A stretch of DNA of 56,249 nt from a virus. The position numbers and the translations under genes are program-made. The stretch is from the IMG/VR virus record IMGVR_UViG_3300047472_000033, positions 1 through 56,249 of that record. One strand, given 5' to 3'. This document shows positions 1-8,917 of this stretch, in pieces. Position 1 is the stretch's first letter; the number at the start of each line of letters is the position of its first letter. The notes below the pieces were generated by a model that was given only the letters and a program-made list of their open reading frames with translations, searched no databases and had not been told where the DNA came from.

Positions 1-127
1 CTTGGTTCAGACACTACAGCAGTCTTGATGGCGGTGGTGGATGGACTCAGTGGCAGCTGGTTATCGATACCGATCTCGCTGTCATCGGTGCTCTGTCTCC
101 GGCGAACGATGACATCATCCAGCGTAA
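1..127. repeat. Terminal direct repeat (circular-assembly overlap), left copy
   Basis: These 127 bases are identical to 56123-56249. A length of exactly 127 is a common assembler k-mer size, so this is most likely the overlap left when a circular or head-to-tail concatemeric molecule was cut open by the assembler, rather than a biological terminal repeat. The open frame of the tail-fibre gene continues in phase across the join, which supports circularity. Unique genome length would be 56,122 bp. Confidence 0.93.
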
Positions 128-944
128 GGCTGGTTCATGGGTCAATCGAAGCATAGCTCAGCTCGCCGCTGATATTCAGGCCGCGACTCCGCTTCAGCCA
201 CTCGACTCCGACCTCACTGCCATTGCGGCCATCGCTCCTGCAAACGATGACGTGATTCAGCGTAAGGCCGGCGCGTGGATCAACCGGACCATGGCTCAGC
301 TAGCCACGGATATTCTGGCGACGAATACAGTTCAGGCTCTAAACACCAACCTGACTGCTATCGCTGGTCTGGCTCCTGCGAATGATGACATCATCCAGCG
401 TAAGGGTGGTGTCTGGGTCAACCGGACTATGGCTCAGCTCGTTGCTGACACGTTTGCTCTGCAGACGACCGGTGGCACCATGACCAACACCATCAACGGA
501 ATTTTCGGGGCAGCGACTACCCCCGTTATCGGTACTCTTGTCACTGGTACCGGTGGTTTCGACCAGTTCCGTATATATCCTGACGGTGTCATGGAGTTCG
601 GCAACGGCGCTGGTGCTCGTGACACCAAGTTCGCCCGTCTAACTCCGAACGCGATGTCTCTCCTCACCGCCGATTTCTTGATCGGTACGGTTGGGCGAGG
701 TATTCGTATCGCTGAGGGTACCAATGCCAAGATGGGCACAGCAACTCTAGTTACTGGAACTGTCACGGTTTCGAACACGTCTGTGACCGCTAACAGCCGC
801 ATATTTCTGACGGCTCAGAACACCGGTGGTACCCCCGGAGCGCTTCGTGTAAGTGCCCGAACTCCCGGAACATCCTTCACCATCACTTCGACGAGTGGTT
901 CGGACACCAGTCTGGTCGCTTACGAAATCAAGGAACCCGCCTAA
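1..944 (+). CDS. Tail fibre protein, 3' part (gene begins at 55522 and crosses the assembly join)
   Basis: Joined with 55522-56122 this gives one in-phase frame of 514 residues. The part here holds three copies of a repeat with core PANDDIIQRKxGxWVNRTMAQL, whose starts at bases 102, 240 and 378 are exactly 138 bases (46 residues) apart. A fourth copy lies in the 5' part. After the repeats comes a beta-rich C-terminal region of about 160 residues, likely the receptor-binding or trimerising end. Repeats of this type are common in fibres of actinophages. It sits between the second tail tube gene and the gp10-like/tape-measure genes. That it is a fibre is inferred from repeats and position; the receptor is unknown. 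Confidence 0.8.
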   Translation, partial: WFRHYSSLDGGGGWTQWQLVIDTDLAVIGALSPANDDIIQRKAGSWVNRSIAQLAADIQAATPLQPLDSDLTAIAAIAPANDDVIQRKAGAWINRTMAQLATDILATNTVQALNTNLTAIAGLAPANDDIIQRKGGVWVNRTMAQLVADTFALQTTGGTMTNTINGIFGAATTPVIGTLVTGTGGFDQFRIYPDGVMEFGNGAGARDTKFARLTPNAMSLLTADFLIGTVGRGIRIAEGTNAKMGTATLVTGTVTVSNTSVTANSRIFLTAQNTGGTPGALRVSARTPGTSFTITSTSGSDTSLVAYEIKEPA

Positions 945-959
945 CCGAAAGGGGCCGTC

Positions 960-1337
960 ATGATTAGTGTTACATCGTCCGGCTCCTTCAAGAACACGGA
1001 AACCTTTTTGCGTAGGATGACCACCGGCGATATTTACCAGTCGTTGGTTTCTGGCGCGCAAGAAGGAGTTCGTGCTCTCGCCGCTGCAACTCCAATGGAA
1101 TCCGGTCTAGCGTCAGATTCTTGGGATTACGAGATCGAAAAGTCCGGAAGGGCCGTCACGATCAAGTGGACCAACGTCGATGTTGAAAGTGGATTTCCTG
1201 TTGCCATCATGCTCCAGCTCGGATACGGAACGGGAACCGGAGGATATGTGCAGGGGCGAGACTACATCAACCCCGCTATGAAGCCCGTATTTGACTCCAT
1301 CGAAGCCAAGGTATGGAAGGCGGTGACCTCCGCATGA
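960..1337 (+). CDS. HK97-gp10-like tail completion/connector protein
   Basis: 125 residues. The segment LAAATPMESGLASDSWDYEI followed by a short beta segment fits the HK97 gp10 family, in which an A-TP-x(2)-SG-x-L-x-x-SW pattern is typical. Members help complete the neck or tail terminator region. The start follows a GAAAGGGG ribosome site. The stop overlaps the tape-measure start as ATGA. Its position directly before the tape measure, and not in the head-tail connector cluster near 52.6 kb, is a little unusual. Confidence 0.6.
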   Translation: MISVTSSGSFKNTETFLRRMTTGDIYQSLVSGAQEGVRALAAATPMESGLASDSWDYEIEKSGRAVTIKWTNVDVESGFPVAIMLQLGYGTGTGGYVQGRDYINPAMKPVFDSIEAKVWKAVTSA

Positions 1338-4300
1338 GTAGTATCGACGAGCGCGTCGTTCAAATGAAGTTCGACAACGCTGCGTTCGAGCAGGGCATCG
1401 CCAGAACCCGCGATTCACTCGGTAGGTTCACCAAGCAGCTCGAGCTCAAGGGCGCTTCAAAGGGTCTTGAGAACGTAGATGCCGCTGCCAAGAAGCTCTC
1501 GCTACAGAACATCGAAACTGGCGTTCAGGCGGTAGCGGACAAGTTCAAGGCGATGTCTGTTGTAGGCATCACAGCATTGGCTAGCCTCACTCAGCGGGCT
1601 GTATCTGCTGGGCTGAATATAGCAAAGTCTTTTACTTTCTCGCCCGTCATGGACGGGTTCCACGAGTATGAGACAAACCTGAACTCGATCCAGACCATCC
1701 TGGCGAACACTCAGGCCTCTGGAGCTACGCTCAAGGACGTCAACAAGTCCCTGAACGACCTCAACCATTATTCCGACCAGACGATCTATAACTTCTCCGA
1801 AATGGCGAAGAACATCGGTACCTTCACGGCTGCCGGTGTTGGTCTGAAGGAATCAACTTCAGCGATCAAGGGTATTGCCAACCTGGCTGCGTTGTCTGGC
1901 TCCAACTCGGAGCAAGCTTCTGGCGCCATGTACCAGCTCTCCCAGGCTATATCTGCGGGTCGGGTGTCCCTGGAGGACTGGAACTCAGTCGTAAACGCTG
2001 GTATGGGTGGTACCGTATTCCAGCGTGCTCTGGCTCAGACTGCCGAGAAAATGGGGACCCTGAAGGACGGGGCCGTCAAGCTCTCGGGCAAGATGAAGAA
2101 CGTCACGATCGATGGCAAGTCCTTCCGCGAATCCATAACGGCCAAGCCTGGTCAGGAATCGTGGCTGACGTCAAAGGTCCTGACGAACACTCTGGCCCAG
2201 TTCACCGGTGACCTTACGGATGCCCAGCTCAAGGCTGAAGGCTTCAGCAAGTCTCAGATCAAGGCGATCCAGGCCCAGGCTAAGACCGCCAAGGAAGCTG
2301 CAACCCAGGTCAAGACTTTCAGCCAGCTGATGGACACGACCAAGGAAGCGATTGGCTCCGGCTGGACGCAGACTTTCCAGACCATATTTGGTGACTTCAC
2401 TGAAGCCAAGGGTCTGTTCACGGGCATCAGCAACAGCATCGGCAAGATCGTCAACAACTCTTCCAACGCTCGCAATAAGATGTTGAGCGACTGGAAGAAG
2501 CTTGGTGGCCGAGACGCTCTCATCAAGGGTCTCGAGAACACCTTCCAGGCACTTGGTTCGGTAATCAAGCCGATCAAGGATGCCTTCCGGCAGATATTCC
2601 CCGCTACCACCGGCAAGCAACTTGCCGACATGACTAAGAACTTCCGGGACTTCACCGCGAAGCTCAAAATCGGGAGCGAAACAGCAGACAAGCTGAAGAG
2701 AACCTTTGCTGGTGTCTTTGCGATATTTGGTATCGCGGTTGACATCATCAAGGGTGTTGTTGGAACTATCTTTGATTTGGTCGGAGTAGCCACCAAGGGC
2801 TCCGGCGGTTTCCTCAACTTCACTGCGAAGATCGGCGATTTCCTCGTCGCACTCCGCAATGGCATAAAGGAGGGTAACGGTCTCACGAACTTCTTCAAGG
2901 GGCTCGGGACCGTCCTTGCCATACCGATCAAGCTTATTCAGAAGCTTGCCGGTTTCCTGGGGTCGTTGTTCAAGGACACCGACTCAAAGGGCGTTGAGAA
3001 GAGTGTTGAAGGCGTATCCAAGAAGCTCGAACCTCTCGGGCACCTGGGCAATATAGTCTCGAAGGCCTGGGAGAAGACCCTCACGGTCATGCACAACGTG
3101 GGAGACTTCTTCTCCAAGCTCGGCGACAACATATCCAGGGTTCTGAAGAGCATAGGAATCGACCTCGGTTCGATGTTCGAAGGCTTCGACAGTAAGACTC
3201 TCTTCGCCGGCCTCGACACTGGTTTGCTCGCTGGGCTGTACCTGATCATCAAGAAGTTCCTTGGGAGCTTCGGCGATGGAGCCGGTGGTATTTTCGACGC
3301 CATTTCCGAGGGCATCGAGAACATGACCGGCACGTTCACCACTATGCAGAGCACGCTGAAGGCGGCAACGCTTCTTCAGATCGCTCTTGCAATCGGTGTT
3401 CTAGCGGTGTCGCTCAGCATCCTGGCCAAGATCAATCCGAAGGATCTCAGCAAGGCTGCCGCTGGTATTACGGTTCTGTTCGGTCAGCTTCTGGGCTCGC
3501 TTGCCATATTCCAGAAGTTCATCGGATCGGCTGGTTTCGCCAAGTTGCCCTTTGTGATGGGATCTTTGATCCTTCTCGCTGCGGCTGTTCTTATTCTCGT
3601 CCAGGCGGTTAAGCAACTCTCTGGGCTGAGCTGGAACGAACTCGCTAAGGGTATGACTGGTCTGGCAGTCACGATGGGTCTAGTGGTTGGTGCACTGAAG
3701 TTGATGCCTAACCCGAAGGGTATGATCTCTACGGGTCTTGGGCTTATTCTTCTCGCCGCAGCCATCAAGATCCTCGCCAGTGCGGTCAAGGATATGTCTG
3801 GTCTTGGCTGGAATGAGATCGCTAAGGGGCTCGTCGGAGTCGGAGCGATTCTCGGGGCACTTACGCTCTTCACCATGTTCGCAAAGGCGGATGCTGGTGG
3901 ACTCGCACAGGGCGCCGGAATTCTGTTGTTGGCGGTAGGGATCAAGATCCTCGCCAGTGCAGTCAAGGACATGTCCAAGATGTCCTGGAACGAAATCGCT
4001 AAGGGTCTCGTAACCCTGGCTGGTGCTCTCGGTCTCATCACCGGTGCATTGATGCTCATCCCTCCGACGGCGCCGGCAGCGGCCCTTGGAGTCCTTGGTG
4101 TAGCCATATCCTTGGGGATGGTCGGCAAAGCCCTGGAAGAGATGGCAAAGATGAGTTGGGCCGAAATTGGCTCGAGTCTTACGGTAATGCTCGGAGCCAT
4201 GGCGATCATCGCAGCGGCTCTGTATGTCATTCCGCCTACGGCACCTCTTGCTGCGGCCGGCGTTCTTCTTGTCGCCATATCCCTCAAGCAGATCGCAGAA

Positions 4301-6649
4301 GTTCTTACCGAATTCGCTGCATTTTCTTGGGAAGACATCGGTAAGGCTATGCTCATGCTTGCCGGTACGATGGGAATCATCGCTGGAGCAATGTTGCTCA
4401 TGACTGGGGCTCTCCCCGGTGCAGCAGCGACGATCATCATCGCTGGAGCCCTGGCTATATTGGCTCCGGTTCTCATGCAGTTCAGCCAGATGTCTCTGGC
4501 CGAAATCGGTACGTCTCTTCTGATGCTGGCCGGCGTCTTTGCGGTGTTCGGGGTGGCTGCTCTGCTGCTTGCTCCGGTCGTTCCAGTGATGATCGGCTTG
4601 GGTATCGCTGTAGGCATCTTGGGCGCTGGCATGTTGCTAGCAGGTGCTGGCGTATTCCTGTTCGCTACGGGTCTCACAGCCCTAGCAGCAGCAGGTGCGG
4701 CAGGTGCGGCAGCCATCGTTGGTATCGTTGGTGCTCTTATCGGTCTTATTCCGAAGTTCATGGAAGGGATCGGCAAGGGCGTAATCGCGTTCGCTAAGGT
4801 GATCGCGACCGCTGGGCCGGCGATATTCCAGGCGATGACGGTTGTCATTGGGTCGATGATCAAGGCAATAGCCAAGCTCACGCCCCAGATCGTGACAACG
4901 CTTCTGCGTATGCTCACGATGCTGCTTCAGCAGTTGTCGAACTACGTGCCTAAGATGGTCGTTGCAGGTATGAACCTGATCACCGGCGTACTCAATGGCA
5001 TCGCTGCGAATATTGGCAAGATGGTCACGGCGGCAACCAATGTCATCGTGAACTTCCTCAACGGCATATCCAAGAATCTGCCTAGAATCATCGACGCCGG
5101 CGTGAAACTGATCATCAGTTTCGTCAACGGTGTCGCAAATGCTATCAGGAACAATACGGCAGCTATGAATGCTGCGGGAAAGAACCTGGCATCGGCGATC
5201 ATCGAAGGTATGGTGTCGGGTCTTGCCTCTGGCATCGGGTCTATCGTGTCTGCAGCGAAACACATTGCTGGCTCGGCGATCGATGCCGCCAAGGGTGTTC
5301 TTCACATCAACTCACCTTCCAAGGTGTTCATCGCAATCGGTAAGTCTGTCAATGAGGGCTTCCTCAAGGGCCTTCAGAGCGGCGACAAGGACAAGATCGA
5401 CGCCGTGTTCAAGGACCTGGTCGCTAAGATCAAGTCTGCGATGGCTGACTCCGGTAAGGATGTCGAGACACTTCAGGCTAAGCTCAAGAGGCTGACTAGT
5501 GCTCGCCACAAGGACAATGCAGCGATTGCGGCGACCCGTAAGGCATTGGCTCAGGCCCAGAAGGAGCACGCAGCAGAATCGGCGGCCTACACCGAGGTCA
5601 CGAAGAAGCTCACTGGTCAGCACAAGGCGCTTGATGATCTCGCTAAGAAGTACCAGAACGTAAGCGACAAGCTCAAGGACGCCAAGGACAAACTCGCCGA
5701 CATCGTCAAAACGAGAGATGATTTTAAGAAACAGATCATCGATCAGTACGACAATCTTCCGGACATCACCCCGGAAACACATGTCGCTGGTTACGAAGCA
5801 GACCTTAAGACACAGATCGAGAAGACTAAGGAATTCTCGAACACTCTCCAGCGTCTGCGTGATCTGGGCCTCAATGATGATGCGTACAAGCAACTCCTTG
5901 CAAAGGGAATTGATGCGCTTCCGTTCGCGAATGAACTCCTTGCCGGTGGTAAGGACGCGGTCAGCCAGGTCAACGACCTGGACAAGCAGCTCGCTACTGC
6001 CTCCAAGGCTCTTGGAATCCAGGCATCTAGCGAACTGTACGACGCCGCGGTTCATGCTGCTGAGGGACTCGTCAAGGGTCTGCAGGCTCAGCAGAAGGCC
6101 ATTGAGGCGATCATGGATAGCATCGCTAACGCCATGGTCAAGGCCATCAAGAAGAAGCTGGGTATCAAGTCTCCGTCCAGGGTCTTCATGGAGATCGGCT
6201 CATATTCCGCGAAGGGACTTGCTCGAGGCATGGACGAAATGTCCGGTGTGGTCGAGAAGTCCGCTTCAAGCATGGGAGTGGCTGCCACGGAGTCTCTCCG
6301 TAAGTCTCTCTCGAATGCTGCCGATATGGTCTCTGGTGGTATCGAAGTAAAACCCGTCATCACTCCTGTACTGGACTTGTCCAGTGTCAAGAAGGATGCA
6401 GGTCTTATCGGTACCCTGCTTCCGTCTCAGGCGATCTCGGTCGACTCGGCATATTCCAAGGCCCGGTACGTGGCATCCAGCTACGCAAGCAACCAGGCCG
6501 CAGATGCACAGACAAGTAGCCAGACTCAGGTTGCTCCGGTCATCTACAACCAGTACAACAATTCGCCCAAGGCTCTGTCTTCGGCACAAATCTACCGTCA
6601 AACCAAGAACCAACTGTCAAGGACGAAGGGAGGCTTGTCTACGTCGTGA
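1334..6649 (+). CDS. Tape measure protein
   Basis: 1771 residues from the ATG that overlaps the previous stop (ATGA) with GAAGGCGGTGA upstream; an in-frame ATG at 1313 is less likely. It sets tail length and probably helps DNA entry. Residues about 670-1130 are strongly hydrophobic and built of degenerate repeats of about 45 residues with a recurring W-x-EI-(A/G)-K-x-L pattern. A lysine/alanine-rich coiled coil lies near 1370-1450. Two matching motifs, NSPSKVFIAIG near 1325 and KSPSRVFMEIG near 1612, are typical of tape measures. It is the longest gene in the genome, as expected for a siphovirus. Confidence 0.95.
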   Translation: MSSIDERVVQMKFDNAAFEQGIARTRDSLGRFTKQLELKGASKGLENVDAAAKKLSLQNIETGVQAVADKFKAMSVVGITALASLTQRAVSAGLNIAKSFTFSPVMDGFHEYETNLNSIQTILANTQASGATLKDVNKSLNDLNHYSDQTIYNFSEMAKNIGTFTAAGVGLKESTSAIKGIANLAALSGSNSEQASGAMYQLSQAISAGRVSLEDWNSVVNAGMGGTVFQRALAQTAEKMGTLKDGAVKLSGKMKNVTIDGKSFRESITAKPGQESWLTSKVLTNTLAQFTGDLTDAQLKAEGFSKSQIKAIQAQAKTAKEAATQVKTFSQLMDTTKEAIGSGWTQTFQTIFGDFTEAKGLFTGISNSIGKIVNNSSNARNKMLSDWKKLGGRDALIKGLENTFQALGSVIKPIKDAFRQIFPATTGKQLADMTKNFRDFTAKLKIGSETADKLKRTFAGVFAIFGIAVDIIKGVVGTIFDLVGVATKGSGGFLNFTAKIGDFLVALRNGIKEGNGLTNFFKGLGTVLAIPIKLIQKLAGFLGSLFKDTDSKGVEKSVEGVSKKLEPLGHLGNIVSKAWEKTLTVMHNVGDFFSKLGDNISRVLKSIGIDLGSMFEGFDSKTLFAGLDTGLLAGLYLIIKKFLGSFGDGAGGIFDAISEGIENMTGTFTTMQSTLKAATLLQIALAIGVLAVSLSILAKINPKDLSKAAAGITVLFGQLLGSLAIFQKFIGSAGFAKLPFVMGSLILLAAAVLILVQAVKQLSGLSWNELAKGMTGLAVTMGLVVGALKLMPNPKGMISTGLGLILLAAAIKILASAVKDMSGLGWNEIAKGLVGVGAILGALTLFTMFAKADAGGLAQGAGILLLAVGIKILASAVKDMSKMSWNEIAKGLVTLAGALGLITGALMLIPPTAPAAALGVLGVAISLGMVGKALEEMAKMSWAEIGSSLTVMLGAMAIIAAALYVIPPTAPLAAAGVLLVAISLKQIAEVLTEFAAFSWEDIGKAMLMLAGTMGIIAGAMLLMTGALPGAAATIIIAGALAILAPVLMQFSQMSLAEIGTSLLMLAGVFAVFGVAALLLAPVVPVMIGLGIAVGILGAGMLLAGAGVFLFATGLTALAAAGAAGAAAIVGIVGALIGLIPKFMEGIGKGVIAFAKVIATAGPAIFQAMTVVIGSMIKAIAKLTPQIVTTLLRMLTMLLQQLSNYVPKMVVAGMNLITGVLNGIAANIGKMVTAATNVIVNFLNGISKNLPRIIDAGVKLIISFVNGVANAIRNNTAAMNAAGKNLASAIIEGMVSGLASGIGSIVSAAKHIAGSAIDAAKGVLHINSPSKVFIAIGKSVNEGFLKGLQSGDKDKIDAVFKDLVAKIKSAMADSGKDVETLQAKLKRLTSARHKDNAAIAATRKALAQAQKEHAAESAAYTEVTKKLTGQHKALDDLAKKYQNVSDKLKDAKDKLADIVKTRDDFKKQIIDQYDNLPDITPETHVAGYEADLKTQIEKTKEFSNTLQRLRDLGLNDDAYKQLLAKGIDALPFANELLAGGKDAVSQVNDLDKQLATASKALGIQASSELYDAAVHAAEGLVKGLQAQQKAIEAIMDSIANAMVKAIKKKLGIKSPSRVFMEIGSYSAKGLARGMDEMSGVVEKSASSMGVAATESLRKSLSNAADMVSGGIEVKPVITPVLDLSSVKKDAGLIGTLLPSQAISVDSAYSKARYVASSYASNQAADAQTSSQTQVAPVIYNQYNNSPKALSSAQIYRQTKNQLSRTKGGLSTS

Positions 6650-7473
6650 TCGTAAAATTTGAGGCAAGGAACAAGCAAGGCGATCTTCTGAGCCTTCAAC
6701 TGGATGACGACTCAGACAGCTACCTTGTTCAGGACATCGACGGTCTCGGCCCGGTGAAGGCGACTCTAGTATCGTCATCCTTTGCCGGGCTGGATGGAGA
6801 GCAATACCAGTCCAGTCGGCGGGAGGCCCGGAATATCAAGGTCCAACTAGGCCTGAATCCGGACCCCGCCGCTCTGGAGACGTACGACAGTCTGAGGAAC
6901 GATCTCTATAAGTTCTTCATGTCTGAGTCGAAGACCTCTCTTCGTTTCTACAAGGAGAGCGGTTTGTACGTGGATATTCCTGGGGTGGTGGAGTCATGCG
7001 ACCCTTCCATCTTCACTCAGGAACCAGCCATGGACATCTCGATTATGTGCTTTGATCCGGATTTCTACGATCCGAATCCTGTGCATCTGACAACGGGATC
7101 GACAACGTCCGGGGCTACCACTACTGTCATACCCTATGCCGGGAGTGTTGATACCGGAATCGTATTCACGCTCAACGTCAACCGTACGCTGAGTGGTTTC
7201 ACTCTCTATCACACACCACCAAATGACAGCGTTCGTTCGCTCGATTTCTCGGGCTCCCTTGTTTCTGGCGACGTGTTGGTCATCAGCACTGTTCCCGGAA
7301 GCAAGGGGGTCACCCTCACAAGGTCTGGAGTTCAAAGCTCCATGCTCTGGGCTGTATCTCCACAGTCCAATTGGCTGGCTTTGGAACAAGGTAGTAACGA
7401 ATTCCGTGCCTACGCAACAGGAGCGGCAATTCCTTACACCCTCGACTACACAACTAAGTACGGAGCTCTGTGA
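6646..7473 (+). CDS. Distal tail protein (Dit-like)
   Basis: 275 residues, starting at a GTG that overlaps the tape-measure stop (GTGA), with GAAGGGAGG upstream. The beginning (IVKFEARNKQGDLLSLQL, then a central YQSSRREARNIKVQLGL and DPDFYDPN) matches the N-terminal hub-ring domain of phage distal tail or phage_tail_2-type proteins. Its place directly after the tape measure and before a gp37-like protein supports a baseplate hub role. The C-terminal half looks like a beta-sandwich and may bind carbohydrate, but I see no specific motif. Confidence 0.75.
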   Translation: MIVKFEARNKQGDLLSLQLDDDSDSYLVQDIDGLGPVKATLVSSSFAGLDGEQYQSSRREARNIKVQLGLNPDPAALETYDSLRNDLYKFFMSESKTSLRFYKESGLYVDIPGVVESCDPSIFTQEPAMDISIMCFDPDFYDPNPVHLTTGSTTSGATTTVIPYAGSVDTGIVFTLNVNRTLSGFTLYHTPPNDSVRSLDFSGSLVSGDVLVISTVPGSKGVTLTRSGVQSSMLWAVSPQSNWLALEQGSNEFRAYATGAAIPYTLDYTTKYGAL

Positions 7474-8648
7474 TGGAGCTTTATACTCTTGACCCGCTTC
7501 TCCGTCGTGACAAGGTCGTAGATAGGTACGAGTCGCTCATCTGGACCGAAAGGTACCAGAGTTACGGTGACTTCCAGTTGGATATTTTCTCGAACCTTGA
7601 AAGTCGAGGTCTGTTCAAGGCTGGGACTCTTCTCGCCATGAATCAGTCCAACTACGTCATGAAGGTAGAAACCACCGAAGACGGCGCCAATGCAAACGGA
7701 GAGAAAATACTCTCCGTCAAGGGACGTTCTTTGGAGGCCATCCTTTACGACCGGATCGCCAAGGAATCAACAAGCGATCTAACCGCGTCGCCCAGTTGGA
7801 CAATCACGGGTACTCCCGGAGTCATAGCACGCAAGATCTTCCACGATATTTGCGTGACTGGGATCCTTGATGTCGGAGATAAGATTCCTTTCATCAACGA
7901 GGGAACGTTTCTGGCAGCGGGAACAGTCTCAGAACCAGTCGACCCTATCACTGTCGAGATCGAACCTACGACAGTGTATGAAGCAATAGCCCAGATCTGC
8001 ACAACCTGGAACCTGGGCTTTCGTCTTCTTCGCCAGTTCGACATGTCTAAGTTGTGGTTCGATATTTACTCAGGTAGTAACCGGACCACAGCTCAGACGA
8101 CGCTCCCTCCAGTGGTGTTTGCCCCGGGGCTTGATAACCTCCAGAACACCAAAGAACTAACCACGATCGAGGGATCTAAGAACGTCGCGTACGTGTTTTC
8201 CCCCGCGGGGTTCAAGAAGGTATATCCGGATGATGTCGATCCCGGAATTGCTGGGTTGGAACGTCATGTCCTAGTAGTCAATGCGAGTGACATCGACAGC
8301 ACCAACCCCGATATTCCTGCCGCACTCACTCAACGTGGTAAGGAAGAGCTGGCGAAGTACCGAACGCAACAAGCCTTCGATGGCGAGATCAATCAGAACA
8401 GCTCGTACAAGTACGGCGTCCACTACAACCTCGGCGATATCGTCGAGACTCGTAATTCGGACGGCGTCACCAACAACATGCGAGTCACTGAACAGATCTT
8501 CGTGTCGGACAAGGAAGGCGAACGGGCATATCCCACGCTGACCATCAACGTCTTCATCAACACTGGTTCTTGGCTGTCTTGGCTCAACAACAAGACCTGG
8601 GCAGATCTCGACCCCGACACCACGTCGGTGTGGAGTAACCAGCCGTGA
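7473..8648 (+). CDS. Minor tail/baseplate protein (ReqiPepy6 gp37-like)
   Basis: 391 residues from the ATG at 7473 (a GTG at 7470 would add one residue); the start overlaps the previous stop (TGATG). The opening MELYTLDPLLRRDKVVDRYE, followed by a SLIWTERYQSYGDF segment, is characteristic of the Siphovirus ReqiPepy6 gp37-like family, which forms the tail-tip hub in many actinophages and is related to tail-associated lysin or endopeptidase domains. The C-terminal part contains VYIVSDKEG-like and GDIVETR segments typical of the same fold. Specific enzymatic residues are not evident. Confidence 0.75.
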   Translation: MELYTLDPLLRRDKVVDRYESLIWTERYQSYGDFQLDIFSNLESRGLFKAGTLLAMNQSNYVMKVETTEDGANANGEKILSVKGRSLEAILYDRIAKESTSDLTASPSWTITGTPGVIARKIFHDICVTGILDVGDKIPFINEGTFLAAGTVSEPVDPITVEIEPTTVYEAIAQICTTWNLGFRLLRQFDMSKLWFDIYSGSNRTTAQTTLPPVVFAPGLDNLQNTKELTTIEGSKNVAYVFSPAGFKKVYPDDVDPGIAGLERHVLVVNASDIDSTNPDIPAALTQRGKEELAKYRTQQAFDGEINQNSSYKYGVHYNLGDIVETRNSDGVTNNMRVTEQIFVSDKEGERAYPTLTINVFINTGSWLSWLNNKTWADLDPDTTSVWSNQP

Positions 8649-8663
8649 TATTCGCAAGGGAGG
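8647..8663 (+). promoter_or_regulatory. Ribosome-binding leader GATATTCGCAAGG
   Basis: The 13 bases GATATTCGCAAGG followed by GAGG lie just upstream of the start at 8670. The same 13 bases recur at 16913-16925 before the DUF6353 gene. It acts as a Shine-Dalgarno and may be a duplicated leader. Confidence 0.4.
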
Positions 8664-8669
8664 TTCGAT

Positions 8670-8909
8670 ATGGCTGTCGGAGATCAGGCAGCAGCTGCAG
8701 GGTTTTCAGTCGTCCCGGAAACGGGTGAACAAGGTCGTGTTCGGTGGGGCGCCCTCGAGATCAACCGTACGCGTGACTATCTCGCTACGGTGAAGGCGCT
8801 CATTCCTGTCGGTAAGGCGGGGTTCCGAACGGCTACTGGCATTTCTTCGGGTACGGCCGACCCGACCGGCGGCGCTGATGGTGACATCTACTTCAAGATC
8901 ATCAGCTAG
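8670..8909 (+). CDS. Small tail-associated protein, unknown function
   Basis: 79 residues, glycine/alanine rich, between two minor tail genes with short spacing, so almost certainly part of the tail operon. The centre (RTRDYLATVKALIPVGKAGF) and the tail end with a GTADPTGGADGDIYFKI pattern resemble short beta-hairpin segments seen in actinophage minor tail proteins. I recognise no named domain. It could be an adaptor between the gp37-like hub and the fibronectin-containing protein that follows. Confidence 0.65.
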   Translation: MAVGDQAAAAGFSVVPETGEQGRVRWGALEINRTRDYLATVKALIPVGKAGFRTATGISSGTADPTGGADGDIYFKIIS

Positions 8910-8917
8910 GAGGTGGC

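Noticed and set aside
1-127. Terminal direct repeat as a biological packaging end
   Set aside because: Length equals a standard assembler k-mer, it lies inside a tail-fibre gene, and the frame continues across the join; an assembly overlap is the simpler explanation.
3484-4917. Long minus-strand open frame (477 residues) opposite the tape measure
   Set aside because: Shadow of a GC-biased, Ala-rich coding strand; no ribosome site, and the + frame is clearly real. The same reasoning removes all other long minus-strand frames, for example 16229-17845, 42814-44058, 50496-52634 and 53239-54429.
5703-5716. CGTCAAAACGAGAG inside the tape measure, similar to the late leader
   Set aside because: One base off the core, in frame within a coiled-coil coding region with no start codon downstream; chance match.
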